DNA of 64,000 nucleotides from Propionivibrio hellwigii (GCF_041770905.1 NZ_JBEUWX010000001.1:1-64000), one strand, 5' to 3'; positions 50,265 through 59,200 are shown, numbered from the stretch's first letter. Notes: generated by a model from the sequence alone, not told the origin. Numbers and translations are program-made.

Positions 50265-51217
50265 TGCGCTTCGGGGCGCGCGATAGCCGTGGTTTGCGCG
50301 GGTAACGTGGGTATCGGCCGCTGTGTGGGCAGCGGCATGTCTCCCGCTGCAGTAAAGCCACGCGCACCGTCCCAGTCGAGAAAAATCAGCCGCGTTTCCG
50401 GAAAAGTGAAGGAAAAGAGGCGCTTGCCATCCTGTGCGACAACGCTTTCGCCAAGGCGGAAATCCAGGTCGGGTTCGTTGCCGGTGCGGTTGTTAACGAT
50501 CAGCGGCACGCCGGTTTCGGCCGTGCGCGCTTCCCAGTAACCCTCCGGCCCCATGCCGGGCACAGGCGGCCAGTTGGCGGGAGAAATCAGGATTTGCGCG
50601 CCCAGCGCCCGCAGGCGTCCCGACAGTTCCGGACGGTAGGCGTCGGCGCAGACGAGTACGCCGACGGAAATCCCGTCTAATGTGAAAGGCGTATTGCGCA
50701 CGCCCGGCGTAGCCCAGCGTTCGATTTGCCCGCCGACGACCTGGTATTTGCGGTGCGTACCAAGAATTTTGCCCTGGCGGTCGATGACCGCGACGCTGTT
50801 GTGCAGCATGTTGCCGGCCAGGTTCTTTTCCGGCAGCCCGATGAACAAGGCCATACGGTGATGGCGCGCGCGTCGCGCAAGTCTTTGCAACCAGGCGCTG
50901 GGAAAGGCTTCGATCCACTCCAGGCCGATGCGCTTGGCGAATCCATAACCGCTTTCAGCCAGTTCCGGCGTGGCCAGCCAATCAGCCTGCGCGGCGGCGG
51001 CGTGTTCGACGGCGTGCTCGATGAGGCGGCGGTTATGGGCGACTTCGCCCGGACGGGCATCCATGTGCAGCAGCGCAATCCGGATCGTGCCGGGCGGCTT
51101 GGCGGCAATGTCGACTGGGGTCGGCGCAGGCGCGGCGGGCGCACTGCCGCTAGCCGGCGCTGCCAGGCAAAGCGCAGCGACGCCCAAAACAACGCGGCGG
51201 CGTTTCATGACCTTCAT
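50261..51217 (-). CDS. Exported nitrilase-superfamily carbon-nitrogen hydrolase
   Basis: The 318-residue protein has the full nitrilase triad: E85 in TPELAESGYG, K157 in THRKYQVVGG, and C190 in VGVLVCADAYRPELSG. Before this sits an export signal: MKVMKRRRVVLGVAALCLAA, PASGSA. The Arg triplet followed by VVLG resembles a Tat signal. Nitrilase-family enzymes hydrolyse or transfer amides and nitriles and are normally cytoplasmic; exported members are unusual. It is translationally coupled (ATGA) both to the CbiZ gene upstream and to the methyltransferase gene downstream. An amide on the corrin ring or side chain is a possible target, which is inference from context. Confidence 0.82.
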   Translation of the reverse strand: MKVMKRRRVVLGVAALCLAAPASGSAPAAPAPTPVDIAAKPPGTIRIALLHMDARPGEVAHNRRLIEHAVEHAAAAQADWLATPELAESGYGFAKRIGLEWIEAFPSAWLQRLARRARHHRMALFIGLPEKNLAGNMLHNSVAVIDRQGKILGTHRKYQVVGGQIERWATPGVRNTPFTLDGISVGVLVCADAYRPELSGRLRALGAQILISPANWPPVPGMGPEGYWEARTAETGVPLIVNNRTGNEPDLDFRLGESVVAQDGKRLFSFTFPETRLIFLDWDGARGFTAAGDMPLPTQRPIPTLPAQTTAIARPEAQ

Positions 51218-52149
51218 TGCGCCTGCTTCTGCGGCAGGAAGAAGCCGTTCTGTTTGCCCAGCGCATCGACGACGGCGACATACGCCGCCTTGCCGATCAG
51301 GCTGCCCAGCATGCTGTGGCCGCCGACATACGTGGCGTGCGGGGCACTCTGGTCGCTGGCTCCGGAAACAACGATGATGCTGTCGGTGCCGGTGCCCGTC
51401 GCCTGTGCGTTTTTCGTATAGCTGCTCGGCACCTTGAGGTCTTCGAGCGCGGCCGTTTTGCCTTCGGTCAGTACGACCATCGCCTGCGCCATGGCGCCGA
51501 CGCTCAGGCGTGCATTGGTCAACAGGATGATGTTGATCGTACCGCGCGGTTCTTGTCCTTCGACGTAATCGCTCATATCCGTGCCGGCGCGCAGGGCATT
51601 GGTTTTGGCGCCGGCCGTGACCAGCGCAGCAACCATAAATGGCCCTTGTTTCAAGGTGACGAAGGACAGATTGTCCATGTCAGCGGCGGTGCCCGTTTTC
51701 ACCACGTCGTCCGTACGCACGCCCAAGCGTGTGGCCATGCGCGCCTGCACGCGATCGAGATAGGTGCGCCCTTCGTCGCCCGGCAGGCTGGCCCAAAGCG
51801 CCGGTGAGGCCGCATGGTTGGCGACTGCCGCGGCATTGACCAGGCCGTCGGAGGTGGATAGGGTCGTTCGGCGTTGGGGAAAGCGGACGAGCAGGGTTTT
51901 TTCCCAATGCCCATCGCGTTCGCTACGTACGATTTCGGCTTCGGCATGCAGTATGGCGGGTAGGGGCGGCGCGGTGATTGGGCTTGGTGCGGCGGCTTCC
52001 GTAAGCTGCGACGCAGGCGGCTGGTCCGTGCCGTTGTATGTGCCGATGGGGGCGCAGGCCGGCAGTAACAAAGCCAGGCTGGCGAACAGCCCGATGGACA
52101 AACGCGTCAGTCCGGTTCGGGAAAAATGCGCGTGATTAATGGTTCTCAT
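51214..52149 (-). CDS. cbiZ: CbiZ-type adenosylcobinamide amidohydrolase, lipoprotein form
   Basis: From the ATG at 52149 the protein has 311 residues. Residues 15-32 (TRLSIGLFASLALLLPAC) are a lipoprotein signal with lipobox LPAC and Cys32. A Pro/Ala-rich linker leads to a CbiZ domain from about residue 75: TTLSTSDGLVNAAAVANHA, MDNLSFVTLKQGPFMVAALV, TAGAKTNALRAG, INIILLTNARLSVGAMAQAM, TEGKTAALEDLKVPSSYTKN, ATGTGTDSIIVVSG. CbiZ hydrolyses the amide joining the aminopropanol arm to the corrin ring, giving cobyrate for salvage. Known CbiZ enzymes are cytoplasmic; this one should be periplasmic or outer-membrane bound. It leads a seven-gene operon with BtuFCD-type transport genes. Confidence 0.85.
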   Translation of the reverse strand: MRTINHAHFSRTGLTRLSIGLFASLALLLPACAPIGTYNGTDQPPASQLTEAAAPSPITAPPLPAILHAEAEIVRSERDGHWEKTLLVRFPQRRTTLSTSDGLVNAAAVANHAASPALWASLPGDEGRTYLDRVQARMATRLGVRTDDVVKTGTAADMDNLSFVTLKQGPFMVAALVTAGAKTNALRAGTDMSDYVEGQEPRGTINIILLTNARLSVGAMAQAMVVLTEGKTAALEDLKVPSSYTKNAQATGTGTDSIIVVSGASDQSAPHATYVGGHSMLGSLIGKAAYVAVVDALGKQNGFFLPQKQAQ

Positions 52150-52237
52150 CAGTTCATTACTCCTTGCAGATTGGCAGGCATGTGGCCGGGTCATCGATTT
52201 GGCCCGGCGATACAACGCGGCAGCCCCGGCGAAAGAG

Positions 52238-52318
52238 ATGGGGCAGCGCACGATAATATAGGGCACATTGCCTGGCAATATCCGCGACGGCCTGGCATCC
52301 CTTGCCAGGAATATTGCT
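52238..52318 (-). promoter_or_regulatory. Dyad-rich leader/promoter region of the cbiZ operon
   Basis: ATTGCCTGGCAAT (52267-52279) is a perfect 13-base palindrome. CCTGGCA (52291-52297) pairs with TGCCAGG (52303-52309), and GCAATAT (52275-52281) with ATATTGC (52311-52317). A TATATTAT stretch (about 52252-52260, minus strand) could serve as -10. Repeated use of TGCC(W)GGCA suggests a regulator binding site or an RNA structure. I see no cobalamin riboswitch box. Confidence 0.4.
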
Positions 52319-52407
52319 TACCGGGCAGTCAGCGCGGGCGTTCAGTCCGCCGCGCGCAGCCGCTACTGCGCTGCGTACGGTGAGACGCCGGTTGCGATGG
52401 CGGGCAG

Positions 52408-52535
52408 GCCGGGAACCCGCGTGGAATAAGGGTTTCCAGGGTGCCTGCCTGGAAACGCCCAATTGGCGCGGGTTCTGGCGATGCCCTCCCTGAAACGCCC
52501 AAGGGACGCGGGCTTCCGGCCGCCTGTCCGGAGAG
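52408..52535. repeat. Second array of the hairpin repeat family
   Basis: Units similar to those at 33331-33795 recur here. An inverted unit (GGGAACCCGCGTGGAATAAG, followed by GGTTTCCAGG) is followed by direct units CTGGAAACGCCCAATTGGCG and CTGAAACGCCCAAGGGACGC, each running into GGGTTC or GGGCTTC. GGGTTTCCAGG and CCTGGAAACGCCC form a hairpin. It lies between the 5' end of cbiZ and the 3' end of the next receptor gene, in non-coding sequence. Confidence 0.65.
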
Positions 52536-52587
52536 TCGGTCGGCTTTCTGGTCACCGGATACATGCCCCGGAATTTCCGCTAAACCC

Positions 52588-54771
52588 TCAGAACAGTGCG
52601 CGCACGCCGACGCGGAACATCCGGCCCGGCATCGAGGTGCCGTAGCCGCCGTTGGCCAGCGCGGCGTTGAGCTTGTACGGCTGCTCGTCGAGACCGAGGA
52701 AGATCGGGTGTTCGTTAACGTTAAACAGGTTGTTGACGGCGGCGAAGAGCTTGACGTTGGGCGTCAGTCCGAATTCACCACGCAGATTGACCACGGTGAA
52801 CGGTGATTTGCGGTGGATGTAACTGCGGCTCGGTTCCGCCCAAGCGTGCAGGTTCTCTTCGGTGTCGTACCACATCGGCCCGCGCAGAACGCCTTCGACG
52901 AGCAGCGACCAGGGATGCGCGATGCCGCTTTGTCCGATGCGCGTCCCCAGCGCAGCCTGATACTGGTAGGCGCGCTGCGGTTTGTCGGAGTTCGCCGTCG
53001 CGCTCACGCCCTTGTCTTGCATCTTGAAGTTGTAGCCACCGTTGGCAAAGACCGACCAGCGCCAGGCCGTGTTCTGGTGGCCGAGCAGCGGCAGCAGGTT
53101 GGCGTTGGCCTGGATTTCGATGCCGCGGATAAGAATGTCGCCGCTGTTGTTGATGTAGTCGGAGGTGTTGGCGACGCCAGGGCGCAGGCGCGAGATGATG
53201 CGATCCCGGATCGTGTTCTGGAACAGGGCGAGGTCGATTTGCCAGTCGCGCGCCGCGTAGGCTGCGCCGACTTCGAACTGGCGGCTGCTTTCCGGCTTGA
53301 TGCCGGGGTTGCCGAAGATGCGGCCGCCGCCGAGCGTGACGAAATCGGCCGCCAGCTCGGAAGCCGTCGGCGCGCGGAAGCCGGTCGAGATGCCGGCGCG
53401 CAGCGTCAGGGCCTGCGTCGCCTTGAACGTGCTACCGAAGGAGTACGTCGTCTGGCGATAGTTTTGGCTACGCGGCCGCAGCGCGGAAAGGTTCGGCGTT
53501 TTTTCGAGCGAAGTCTTGCCGAAGGTCCGGCGCACGCCGCCGCGAATGACCAGCCGGTCGTCAAACAGTTTTTGCGAATCCTCGAAATACAGCGCATTGA
53601 CCGTTTCGCTCTGGTTGATGTCCTGCGGCGCGACCTGCGCGAGATTGTTGCCAGGCACGCCCAGGCGGAAGCGGTCGGAACGCAGGCGGCTGTGTTCCCA
53701 GTCCCAGCCGACGAGCAGGTCGTTGCCATGCCAGAGCGTTGCGCCGGGCTGCACGCGCAGGCCTTCGATGTCGAGCGTGCGCGTGTTGTGGTCGACCCGG
53801 GTGCCGCGCGCCGGTTTGCCCGTGCTGCTACGGATGACGGGCGAGGCCCATTTGAAGTCGTCGATGTCGCGGATGGCGTAGGCATGCGTCAGCCAGCGCA
53901 CGCGGTTGTCCGGCAACTTGCCGGAATAGACGAGGTCGGCGGAACGGTTGCTGCGGTCATCCTTGCTGTGGATGTTGGCGCCCGATCCGCGGAAGCCTGC
54001 ATCGTAGATGCCATCGGCGCGCAGCGACAGATCCAGCCGGTGGTTATCGTTGACCTGCCAGCCCAGCCCGGCGGCCACGCCATGGCGATCCCAGTCGGTG
54101 TTGGCCAGCTTGCTGCCGCCGGAGCCGGAGTGATAATTGCCGCTTGCGCCAGCCGTGACGCCGGCGTACCAGTCGAACGCGCCGCTTTGTCCGCCGGTCT
54201 GCGCGCGCCCTTGCCACAGCCCCCAGGAACCGGCCGAAGCTTCAAGCAGCGTGCCTGGCGCCGTGCGCCCGTTCTTCATGATGATGTTGATGATGCCGCC
54301 GATATTCTGGCTGCCATAGACGACGGAGGAGGGGCCGCGCACGATTTCGACGCGCTCGACATCCGAGGGCGAGAGCTTGGAAAGATTGGCGGTGCCGGCG
54401 CGGCGGCCGTTGACGAGCACCAGCACCTGGCTGCGAAAGTCTTTCCCTTGCCCGTCGGAAGCGCCGCCGCGGATGTTGATCGAGGTCTGCGCTGGCGTCC
54501 ACTGACTGAAGAAGCCGACGGCGTTTTCGGCCAGCAGTTCGGTCACCGAACGGGCGGAGGATTCCTCAATGCGGCGAGCGTCGATGACCTGCACCGTGCC
54601 GGCGATCTGCGCGCGCTGTTCGGGTTTGCCGGTGGCCGTGACGACAACGTCGCCAAGCGTGGCCTCCTGTTCCTCCGCGGCAGCGGAAAAGCCCATCAGT
54701 GACAAGGACAAGGCGATCGCTTTCATCGCCAAGCGTCTTGCCGTGCCGCGGTGTTGTGGTGTTGCGTGCAT
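52588..54771 (-). CDS. TonB-dependent outer-membrane receptor
   Basis: I start at the ATG at 54771, which follows CAGGAGA; the protein has 727 residues. A signal peptide (AMKAIALSLSLMGFSAAAEE) leads to the Ton-box-like GDVVVTATGK and a plug with TSINIRGGASDGQGKDFRSQ, SDVERVEIVRGPSSVVYGSQ and NIGGIINIIMKNG. The barrel ends in RMFRVGVRALF. The plug resembles the BtuB/FepA-like group, but the ligand cannot be told. It lies upstream of the cbiZ operon on the same strand, separated by a 440-base region with repeats and dyads. Confidence 0.85.
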   Translation of the reverse strand: MHATPQHRGTARRLAMKAIALSLSLMGFSAAAEEQEATLGDVVVTATGKPEQRAQIAGTVQVIDARRIEESSARSVTELLAENAVGFFSQWTPAQTSINIRGGASDGQGKDFRSQVLVLVNGRRAGTANLSKLSPSDVERVEIVRGPSSVVYGSQNIGGIINIIMKNGRTAPGTLLEASAGSWGLWQGRAQTGGQSGAFDWYAGVTAGASGNYHSGSGGSKLANTDWDRHGVAAGLGWQVNDNHRLDLSLRADGIYDAGFRGSGANIHSKDDRSNRSADLVYSGKLPDNRVRWLTHAYAIRDIDDFKWASPVIRSSTGKPARGTRVDHNTRTLDIEGLRVQPGATLWHGNDLLVGWDWEHSRLRSDRFRLGVPGNNLAQVAPQDINQSETVNALYFEDSQKLFDDRLVIRGGVRRTFGKTSLEKTPNLSALRPRSQNYRQTTYSFGSTFKATQALTLRAGISTGFRAPTASELAADFVTLGGGRIFGNPGIKPESSRQFEVGAAYAARDWQIDLALFQNTIRDRIISRLRPGVANTSDYINNSGDILIRGIEIQANANLLPLLGHQNTAWRWSVFANGGYNFKMQDKGVSATANSDKPQRAYQYQAALGTRIGQSGIAHPWSLLVEGVLRGPMWYDTEENLHAWAEPSRSYIHRKSPFTVVNLRGEFGLTPNVKLFAAVNNLFNVNEHPIFLGLDEQPYKLNAALANGGYGTSMPGRMFRVGVRALF

Positions 54772-54895
54772 TGTTGATTCTCCTGTTTTACGTTGATAAA
54801 AATTATTGGATAGTGTGTGATGGCGTCCTTGCGGGCAAGCGGCTTCTGACAAGGCCTTGCGAAGGATTTGACTGGCTCCCGATCGCCGCGCCATA

Positions 54896-55000
54896 GAATT
54901 GGAGGCCGCTGCTGACCTGGCCGCCGGCATAGGCGGGCGACAGTGCGTTCGTCTTGCCGATTACTTCCATGGATGGCAACTGCGTCGCTGTGTTGCGCGC
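54896..55000 (-). pseudogene. Fragment of a decayed siderophore-receptor N-terminus
   Basis: One minus frame reads TQLPSMEVIGKTNALSPAYA and then GGQVSSGLQ. (L)xPAYAGGQVxxG is a characteristic stretch just after the signal peptide in FpvA/FhuE-type TonB receptors, whose plug should continue with GxLG. Here it does not, and no barrel follows within the remaining bases. The rest of 54772-55252 holds nothing I can identify. Confidence 0.45.
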
Positions 55001-55252
55001 CGAGTCGTGCTTTTCATGCCGCGGTATCATGTTTCCCTGGTGTTTTCGGTTGTGGCGCAGAAGTCCGGCGCCACAGAACGCGGAGCATGAAGTAGCCAGA
55101 TGCATTGTATATCGCCTCAATGGTTTCACTAATCTCTGGGCGTTCATTTTTTCAGGTACCCGGTGGCGCGGCCATTCGGGGGCGTTGGCAATTTGTTGCC
55201 ATACCCGCTAAAAGACGCCCGCCTTTCCGCCATCTGCGTCCCCTGGGTGTCA

Positions 55253-57532
55253 TCAGAAGCTTGCCTCCATTTCCACGTAAGCATTACGTCCCGGCATCCG
55301 GTAAAACTCGTAATATTCTTTGTCGAACAGGTTGTTGATGCCGGCGGAGAGCTTCAGATACTTGTCGAAGGCATAGCTGACGCGCAGGTTGGTCAGCCAG
55401 TATTTGCTGGCGCTGCCATAGACATTTTTGACAACGTCGCTATTATTTTCGCTCGAGAATTGCAGGCCGGTATACGTCGTACTCAGATTGGCACGCCAGT
55501 TCTGCCACTTGGCGTCCAGTGCAAAACTGGCCAGATCACGCGGCACATTACGCAGTTTCTTGCCTTCCAGGCCGGAACCGCTTTCGTCCTTGGTGATCCG
55601 CGTGTCAGTTCGACTATAGCTGGCCGAGGCACGCAGCCATTTCGTCAGCGGGATTTCGCCGCTCAGCTCCAGACCGCGCACGTAGGCCTTACCGGCATTG
55701 GTCGGTGTTGAAACATCTGTCACTGTAATAAGCGTGCCGGTCTTCGGCCCGGTGTATGGGCTGATCTTGTTGTAGATCATGTCCTTCATCCGCCGTTCGT
55801 AATAGGCAGCTTTCAGGACCCCCTCATTGGGCAAAGCCTTCTCGATGCCGAGATCCCAGGAGAGCGAGCGCTCCGGCTTAACATTGGGGTTGGGAAGAAG
55901 GATCTGGTATTGGCCGTGTTGCATGGGGGTGGCATACAAGCTGAAGTTACTCGGTGCCTTGAAACCACTCCCTACTGAACCGCGTACGGTCAAGGTATCC
56001 GTCCAGCGATAAACGGCGGCGAATTTTGGCGAGAAGGCCGAGTGCGTGCGCGCCGGTGAATCAAAGACGCCCGTAGGCGAGCCAACGTATTTCTTCGCCA
56101 CGCCGTGTGTCGTCCAGCGGTCGTAACGGCCGCCGAGATAGAGCGTCAGCGCATCGTTGAGGAAGAACTGGTCTTGCAGGAAAAGCGCATGGTTCGTGCT
56201 CGTGCCCGACGATTCTTCATTGACCCGCGTGCGCGAGCCTTCCGGGTCGCGCCAGCGGGAGAGCTGGTAGATCTTGCGGTCGAGCGTGCCGCGCGTGAGC
56301 GCGTAGCCGCCGATCAGATAGTGTTTTTCGCTGATCGCCGTACCCAGCTGTACTGAGCCGTCGAGCGTGGTATTCGGTGTATTGGTGTTTGTTCCCGGGC
56401 CATCACGGAAAGTCGCGCCCCTACCGGAAGCCACATAGTAGCCTTTGCGAGTGAAATAACCCACATTGACCTTGAGGTCGTATTTTTCTCCCAGTTTGCC
56501 GTCGTAGCCGACGATATAGCGGTTTTCCTCGCGCAGGTTTGGGTTGCTGGTATCCCAGAAGCTGGTCGGCCGCACCGTACCGAGACGATCCCCGTTGATC
56601 GAGACATTGTTGGTCGGCAGATTGAGCGGTCGGCCGTTACGCGTCAGGTAATTGTGGAAGTCGTTGAAGCCGACATGCGATTGGGTATATGCAAAACTGG
56701 CAAAGAAACGCGATTTTGCGTCCAGCGCATAGTACAGCCTGGCGTTGAAGTAAGCGGCATGTGAAGGCGTCGCGCCACGATCGCCGACGACGTAAGCCGG
56801 TACACCCGCGGATGTCATCGTTTTCCTGCCACCTTGTACGGCATTGCGGCCATTCCCGGCGCCGGTTACCGGCAGCACGACCGGGTTGTTGTCGACAAAA
56901 CCGGCCATATCCTCGTAACGGGCGGTCAGCGCGAGCGCGAGTCCATTCTCCCAGTGGTCGCGGTAGCTTGCTTCGGCGATGTTTCGCTTGGCATCGTTGA
57001 AGCCGCGTAGATATTTCAGGCGATATTCTTTCTTGGTTGGCATCTTGGTGATGACGTTGATCACGCCGCCGACCGCCTCGCTGCCGTACAAGGCCGAAGC
57101 AGAACCGGGCACAACTTCGATTCGATCGATATCACTGATGTTGATGCTCGTCAAACTGCTGAGCGATCCGGCATTGCCGTCACTCAGGCTGATGCCGTCA
57201 AGCATCATACGGACGCCGCCCGGACCGCGCAGGCTGACGACTGGCCCGCCGTTGATCCGTGTTGATGTGCCCAAGCCACCACGCATGTACAGGCTCGGCA
57301 CCTTGGCCGTCAGCGCATCGCCGACGCGTATGGCGCCGGATGTTTCGATTTTGTCGCGGTTGACGACGGATACATTGGCCGGCGACTCCAGCGTGTTTTG
57401 TTCGATGCGTGCGGCAGAAACGACGACATCACGCATCGTAGCCTCGTCCTTGTTGTCGGCTGCTACTGCCTCGCCGATGGTGCACTGGCCAGCAAACATA
57501 AGGACGATCAGGGTTCGGGATGGTAATTTCAT
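55253..57532 (-). CDS. TonB-dependent outer-membrane receptor
   Basis: The 759-residue protein has a signal peptide (MKLPSRTLIVLMFAGQCTIG, EAVAAD), a Ton-box-like MRDVVVSAAR and a plug (VGDALTAKVPSLYMRGGLGT, GPVVSLRGPGGVRMMLDGIS, DRIEVVPGSASALYGSEAVG). The barrel ends MPGRNAYVEMEASF with terminal Phe. The ligand is unknown. It is read after the PepSY-type gene with a 126-base gap, so it could be a separate or readthrough unit. AGGAGAGG precedes the start. Confidence 0.85.
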   Translation of the reverse strand: MKLPSRTLIVLMFAGQCTIGEAVAADNKDEATMRDVVVSAARIEQNTLESPANVSVVNRDKIETSGAIRVGDALTAKVPSLYMRGGLGTSTRINGGPVVSLRGPGGVRMMLDGISLSDGNAGSLSSLTSINISDIDRIEVVPGSASALYGSEAVGGVINVITKMPTKKEYRLKYLRGFNDAKRNIAEASYRDHWENGLALALTARYEDMAGFVDNNPVVLPVTGAGNGRNAVQGGRKTMTSAGVPAYVVGDRGATPSHAAYFNARLYYALDAKSRFFASFAYTQSHVGFNDFHNYLTRNGRPLNLPTNNVSINGDRLGTVRPTSFWDTSNPNLREENRYIVGYDGKLGEKYDLKVNVGYFTRKGYYVASGRGATFRDGPGTNTNTPNTTLDGSVQLGTAISEKHYLIGGYALTRGTLDRKIYQLSRWRDPEGSRTRVNEESSGTSTNHALFLQDQFFLNDALTLYLGGRYDRWTTHGVAKKYVGSPTGVFDSPARTHSAFSPKFAAVYRWTDTLTVRGSVGSGFKAPSNFSLYATPMQHGQYQILLPNPNVKPERSLSWDLGIEKALPNEGVLKAAYYERRMKDMIYNKISPYTGPKTGTLITVTDVSTPTNAGKAYVRGLELSGEIPLTKWLRASASYSRTDTRITKDESGSGLEGKKLRNVPRDLASFALDAKWQNWRANLSTTYTGLQFSSENNSDVVKNVYGSASKYWLTNLRVSYAFDKYLKLSAGINNLFDKEYYEFYRMPGRNAYVEMEASF

Positions 57533-57658
57533 TTTCCTCTCCTGAATGGGGGGACGGATTGTTGATGAAAGACGTCGAACTTCATTTGGCTATTCGAACT
57601 ATTCGAAGGCCTGCCTTTGCGGGAATGTTTGGATCCGTATGTTCATGGGGTGTCCTGA

Positions 57659-59197
57659 TCATCGCCGGAAACGTTTCCAGGCCAGCACACCTGCGCCGAT
57701 GCAAAGTGCGATGCCGATCGCCGAAGTGACGAGGATGAGGGCGATGCGCCCGTTTTCCCAGAAGTCGAGCGGTGGAAAATCGAAGCGGTGCAAGGCGCTG
57801 AACAGCCAGCGGTAGCGCCGACTGTTATCGTCGATCTTGCGCACGACGCTGCCGTTGGCCGGATCAATGTAGTAGGCCGTCCCGTTGGCATCATCAAAAC
57901 GGATGCGCACGACAGGTAGTGTGGGCGCACGATGCCGGCGCGGGTAGTATTCGCTATCTGGTTTTTCCAGCCACTCGGCCGTGTGGATGCGGGCATCCGG
58001 TAACAAACCCGCTGCGCGCTTGGCAATTTCTTCCAGTGAAAGCCTGGCAAATGGTGGTTTGTCTGTGCCGAGGGCGACCAGGCGCGATGTTTCCGCGCTT
58101 TGCAGCAGGATGAGCGGTTGACCGGCAAAACGCAGCCAGCGGATTTCCCGCACATCTGCCGGCAATTCATGCGGTGGGGCATGTTGCAAAAGCTCGGCAT
58201 CAAGCGCGCCGCCAGTCAGCCACTGCCTTTCCTCAATGGATAGTTGTCCGCCCCGAAGCAGGCCCAATGGCGCCATCGAAATCCAGCCGCTGAACAACCA
58301 GGCGATCAGGAAAACGCTGCCGGCCAGCCCCAGCCAGTGGTGCCAGAGTTTCCAGCCGTCACGATAGGGCGAAAAGCGCCCGCCCGGATAAGGTTGTCGG
58401 ATGCGCAGGCGCTGGATGCCCAGCCAGAGGCCGGAAATCGCCATCAGCAGGGCGGTGAAGCTCAGCCAGATGACGACTTGCCGCCAGACTTTCGGCGCGG
58501 CGCGCAGCGGGGTGATGTAAATCCAATGGACGGTCGTGCCGAACCAGTTCCAAAGGCGTTCGGCGCGTGTCATGTCGAGAACGACTTCGCCGGTTTGCCT
58601 TGATACGTAGAAGGTCTGGCCGTCGGCATCATTGAGCTCGACGCGGTAAAACGGACGCAGCGGATCAAAGCGCGCCGTGACCGTCCATTGATCGCGCGCG
58701 ATGAGAGTAACGGTGGGCGCCGGGCTGCCGAGGCCGGCTGCATTGGAAGCGTCTGCATGGCGACCGGTTTTTGCGGCGCTGGCTTCAAGCGCACGACGGA
58801 TGGCGGCTTCGGCGGTAAAGTCTTCCACCGTCAGGCGGCGTCCGTCCGCGGCATCGACCGTCAGCCAGGCGGGGTCGCGGGTCTGGAAACGGTACACACT
58901 GCGTTCGCCGATCCGGTGCAGGCGCACGCTTTCGGGCAGGTCATCCCGCCCAAGCGCGCGCCAGGCCTCCCAGGGCGGCATGGGCGGCTGCCATGCGGCG
59001 TGTGCTGTCTGCGTGAGGTCGGCTGTCAGCAAAGGCAGCGCCGCCAGACGTTCCTCCTCGCTCCAGCGCGGGCGTGCTACGAATACCATGATGATTCCGG
59101 AAACGAACCAGGCTAATACCAAGGCGCCCAGTGCGATGCCTGACCAACGATGGAAGAGATGGAGGATGCGCAGCAATGCGGCCGGTGTCTTGAACAT
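57659..59197 (-). CDS. PepSY-type multi-pass inner-membrane protein
   Basis: The 512-residue protein has an N-terminal helix (LHLFHRWSGIALGALVLAWF), two central helices (VVIWLSFTALLMAISGLWLG, HHWLGLAGSVFLIAWLFSGW) and a C-terminal one (LILVTSAIGIALCIGAGVLA). The periplasmic parts are PepSY-like, including GTAYYIDPANGSVVRKIDDN and TFYVSRQTGEVVLDM. Conserved His in membrane helices fit the PepSY_TM group, some of which reduce iron in siderophores. It starts three bases after a siderophore-receptor-like gene, suggesting release of imported metal. Confidence 0.75.
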   Translation of the reverse strand: MFKTPAALLRILHLFHRWSGIALGALVLAWFVSGIIMVFVARPRWSEEERLAALPLLTADLTQTAHAAWQPPMPPWEAWRALGRDDLPESVRLHRIGERSVYRFQTRDPAWLTVDAADGRRLTVEDFTAEAAIRRALEASAAKTGRHADASNAAGLGSPAPTVTLIARDQWTVTARFDPLRPFYRVELNDADGQTFYVSRQTGEVVLDMTRAERLWNWFGTTVHWIYITPLRAAPKVWRQVVIWLSFTALLMAISGLWLGIQRLRIRQPYPGGRFSPYRDGWKLWHHWLGLAGSVFLIAWLFSGWISMAPLGLLRGGQLSIEERQWLTGGALDAELLQHAPPHELPADVREIRWLRFAGQPLILLQSAETSRLVALGTDKPPFARLSLEEIAKRAAGLLPDARIHTAEWLEKPDSEYYPRRHRAPTLPVVRIRFDDANGTAYYIDPANGSVVRKIDDNSRRYRWLFSALHRFDFPPLDFWENGRIALILVTSAIGIALCIGAGVLAWKRFRR

Positions 59198-59200
59198 TTT

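Noticed and set aside
52150..52587. Cobalamin riboswitch before cbiZ
   Set aside because: I looked for the B12-box and its usual partner stems on the minus strand, here and before each TonB receptor, and found no convincing match.
52813..54702. 629-codon open frame on the plus strand
   Set aside because: It is antisense to a clear TonB receptor gene and has no recognisable domains.
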